From positions 1 through 6,258 of the forward strand of contig CAKPJE010000062.1 in the NCBI GenBank assembly GCA_934162555.1: 6,258 nucleotides of DNA. Reading direction: 5' to 3'. Both the position numbers and the translations under genes were made by a program. Origin of the DNA: an uncultured Bacilli bacterium. Its GTDB lineage: Bacteria; Bacillota_I; Bacilli_A; RF39; UBA660. Positions 5,041-6,258 of this stretch are shown here, one piece after another (position 1 is the stretch's first letter; the number at the start of each line of letters is the position of its first letter). Under the pieces are notes generated by a model. It searched no databases, was not told the origin of the DNA, and worked only from the letters and a program-made list of their open reading frames with translations.

Positions 5041-6258
5041 TTAATAATTAGGTATTATTGTTGCTTTTAATCCATAATAGTTATTACCACTACCATCACT
5101 TTTAAATGTTATTTTAATATAGTTACTATTTATTGTTATTGTTTCTGTTGTTCTAGTTTTTCCTCCATATTTTTTGTTATTATTTATACCACTTGTTGCT
5201 GTACTAGAATCATATATGATAAAGTAGTCCCAACTTGCACCTTCAGTTTGATAGTCAAGCATAACTGTTAAACTTTTGGCTCCTTCAAATGTTTTTTCTA
5301 TCAAAACAACATTACTTTGTGAGTTAGGATAAGGATTATGGGCTGTTTCTACTATAGTTGCTTCAACTGTTACAATATCTGTTATTGTTACATTACTTCC
5401 TGGCATTATAAATTCATTACCATTAATGGTTGTTCCATTCATTTTAAACGATGTTACAAGATTATTTCCAGATATGGATATTAGGGTTACTTTAGTGCCT
5501 TTAATTCTATTAATACTTTCATACTTTATATCATCATTACCACTTATAGTTATAGAATATTCAGGAATTATGTTACCTTTTACTACTTTACTGTTAGATG
5601 ATTTAGTAGCAATCATTTTATCTACTAATGTAGATGCACTTTCTATATAGTTGACTGTTATTTTTGCTCCCGAAGCAGTTGCGGCACCAGAAAACATATA
5701 AGAATAATTCGTAATATTGGCATTCGTTATATTAATTGTTGTTGTAAATTTTGAACAAGTATTAAACATATCCTCCATATTTGTTACTTTTGATGTGTTA
5801 AAACTACTTAAATCTAAACTTGTTAATGATGAACAGCCAAAAAACATAGCTCTCATATTTGTTACATTTGATGTATTAAAATTGCTTAAATCTAAACTTG
5901 TTAATGATGAACAACTACCAAACATTTGATTCATAAATGTTACTTTTGATGTGTTAAAGCTACTCACATCTAAACTTGTTAGGGCTGAACAATGAGAAAA
6001 CATACTCTCCATAGTTGTTACTTTTGATGTATCAAAATTACTCACGTCTAAACTTGTTAAAGATGAACAAGAAACAAACATATCACACATATTTGTTACA
6101 TTCGATGTGTTAAAACCGCTCACATCTAAACTTGTTAGGGCTGAACAAGAATAAAACATGCGTTGCATGGTTGTTACATTAGATGTGTTAAAACCGCTCA
6201 CATCTAAACTTGTTAAGGATGAACATTTATAAAACATATCACTCATATCTGTTACATT
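5041..6258 (-). CDS. BspA-like surface protein with 26-residue repeats (5' end outside window)
   Basis: The reading frame is open through the right edge, so the signal peptide and start lie outside. The ATG at 6244-6246 is inside a repeat. From the edge come at least six tandem units with the pattern MFxxCSxLTSLDVSxFNTSx, then VTxM, each 26 residues. This matches the DUF285/bacterial surface 26-residue repeat type and is related to BspA-like leucine-rich repeats. A degenerate seventh unit follows. Next, at about 5370-5560, comes a beta module with GTKVTL and FIMPGSNVTIT, resembling InlB-B/Flg_new-like repeats. Last, at about 5041-5340, is a domain with YPNSQSN, DYFIIYD and a terminal NYYGLKATI segment, resembling a CUB-like beta sandwich. 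There is no LPXTG or C-terminal membrane anchor. The likely role is exported adhesion or host/cell contact, with unknown ligand. Confidence 0.88.
   Translation of the reverse strand, partial: NVTDMSDMFYKCSSLTSLDVSGFNTSNVTTMQRMFYSCSALTSLDVSGFNTSNVTNMCDMFVSCSSLTSLDVSNFDTSKVTTMESMFSHCSALTSLDVSSFNTSKVTFMNQMFGSCSSLTSLDLSNFNTSNVTNMRAMFFGCSSLTSLDLSSFNTSKVTNMEDMFNTCSKFTTTINITNANITNYSYMFSGAATASGAKITVNYIESASTLVDKMIATKSSNSKVVKGNIIPEYSITISGNDDIKYESINRIKGTKVTLISISGNNLVTSFKMNGTTINGNEFIMPGSNVTITDIVTVEATIVETAHNPYPNSQSNVVLIEKTFEGAKSLTVMLDYQTEGASWDYFIIYDSSTATSGINNNKKYGGKTRTTETITINSNYIKITFKSDGSGNNYYGLKATIIPNY
5770..6237 (-). repeat. six tandem 78-bp repeats in the surface-protein gene
   Basis: Units are 6160-6237, 6082-6159, 6004-6081, 5926-6003, 5848-5925 and 5770-5847, each exactly 78 bp. 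The core CTAAACTTGTTA recurs at a constant 78-bp spacing on the plus strand. A degraded unit continues to about 5695, and the array runs on past the right edge. The high nucleotide identity suggests recent duplication or gene conversion, and makes the copy number prone to change and to assembly collapse. Confidence 0.92.

Noticed and set aside
5695..6258. Regularly spaced repeats as a CRISPR array.
   Set aside because: The units are contiguous 78-bp, in frame, encode a clear 26-residue protein repeat, and have no unique spacers.

Overview
The window is very AT-rich, gene-dense DNA in which every convincing gene lies on the minus strand. TGA is used as a stop (dinB, queA) and tryptophans are TGG, so the code is the standard bacterial one and not the Mycoplasma/Spiroplasma code. 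A YunB-type protein, a 26-residue-repeat surface protein and the base composition together suggest a low-GC Firmicute, probably an uncultured gut Bacilli/Clostridia-like lineage. That placement is inference; no rRNA is present.

Layout from right to left, the direction of transcription: (1) the 3' part of a large surface-protein gene, cut by the right window edge, with at least six near-perfect 78-bp repeats, a Gly/Pro-containing beta module and a CUB-like C-terminal domain (5041-6258). (2) A cluster of yunB, a GNAT-fold protein and a 60-residue secreted peptide (5001 to 3624), closed by a terminator at 3601-3625. (3) A tightly overlapped operon of a Y-family DNA polymerase, queA and miaA (3574 to 473), closed by a terminator at 446-474. 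(4) A 470-bp stretch with no securely called gene. It holds a possible small transcription unit (perfect TATAAT, a 57-codon ORF, a second terminator) and an upstream AT-rich segment with three exact TTATCAACA motifs.

The operon links translesion synthesis with two tRNA modifications: queuosine at the wobble position (QueA) and i6A37 (MiaA). The three ORFs overlap by 14 and 2 bp, suggesting coupled translation. The yunB cluster looks like envelope or sporulation-related accessory genes; YunB and the small peptide are both predicted to be exported or membrane-associated.

No clearly new multi-gene system is evident. The leads most worth checking are the cryptic unit at 216-424, the small secreted peptide, and a recurring arrangement in which a -10-like hexamer sits 6-12 nt before the start codon, suggesting leaderless transcripts.
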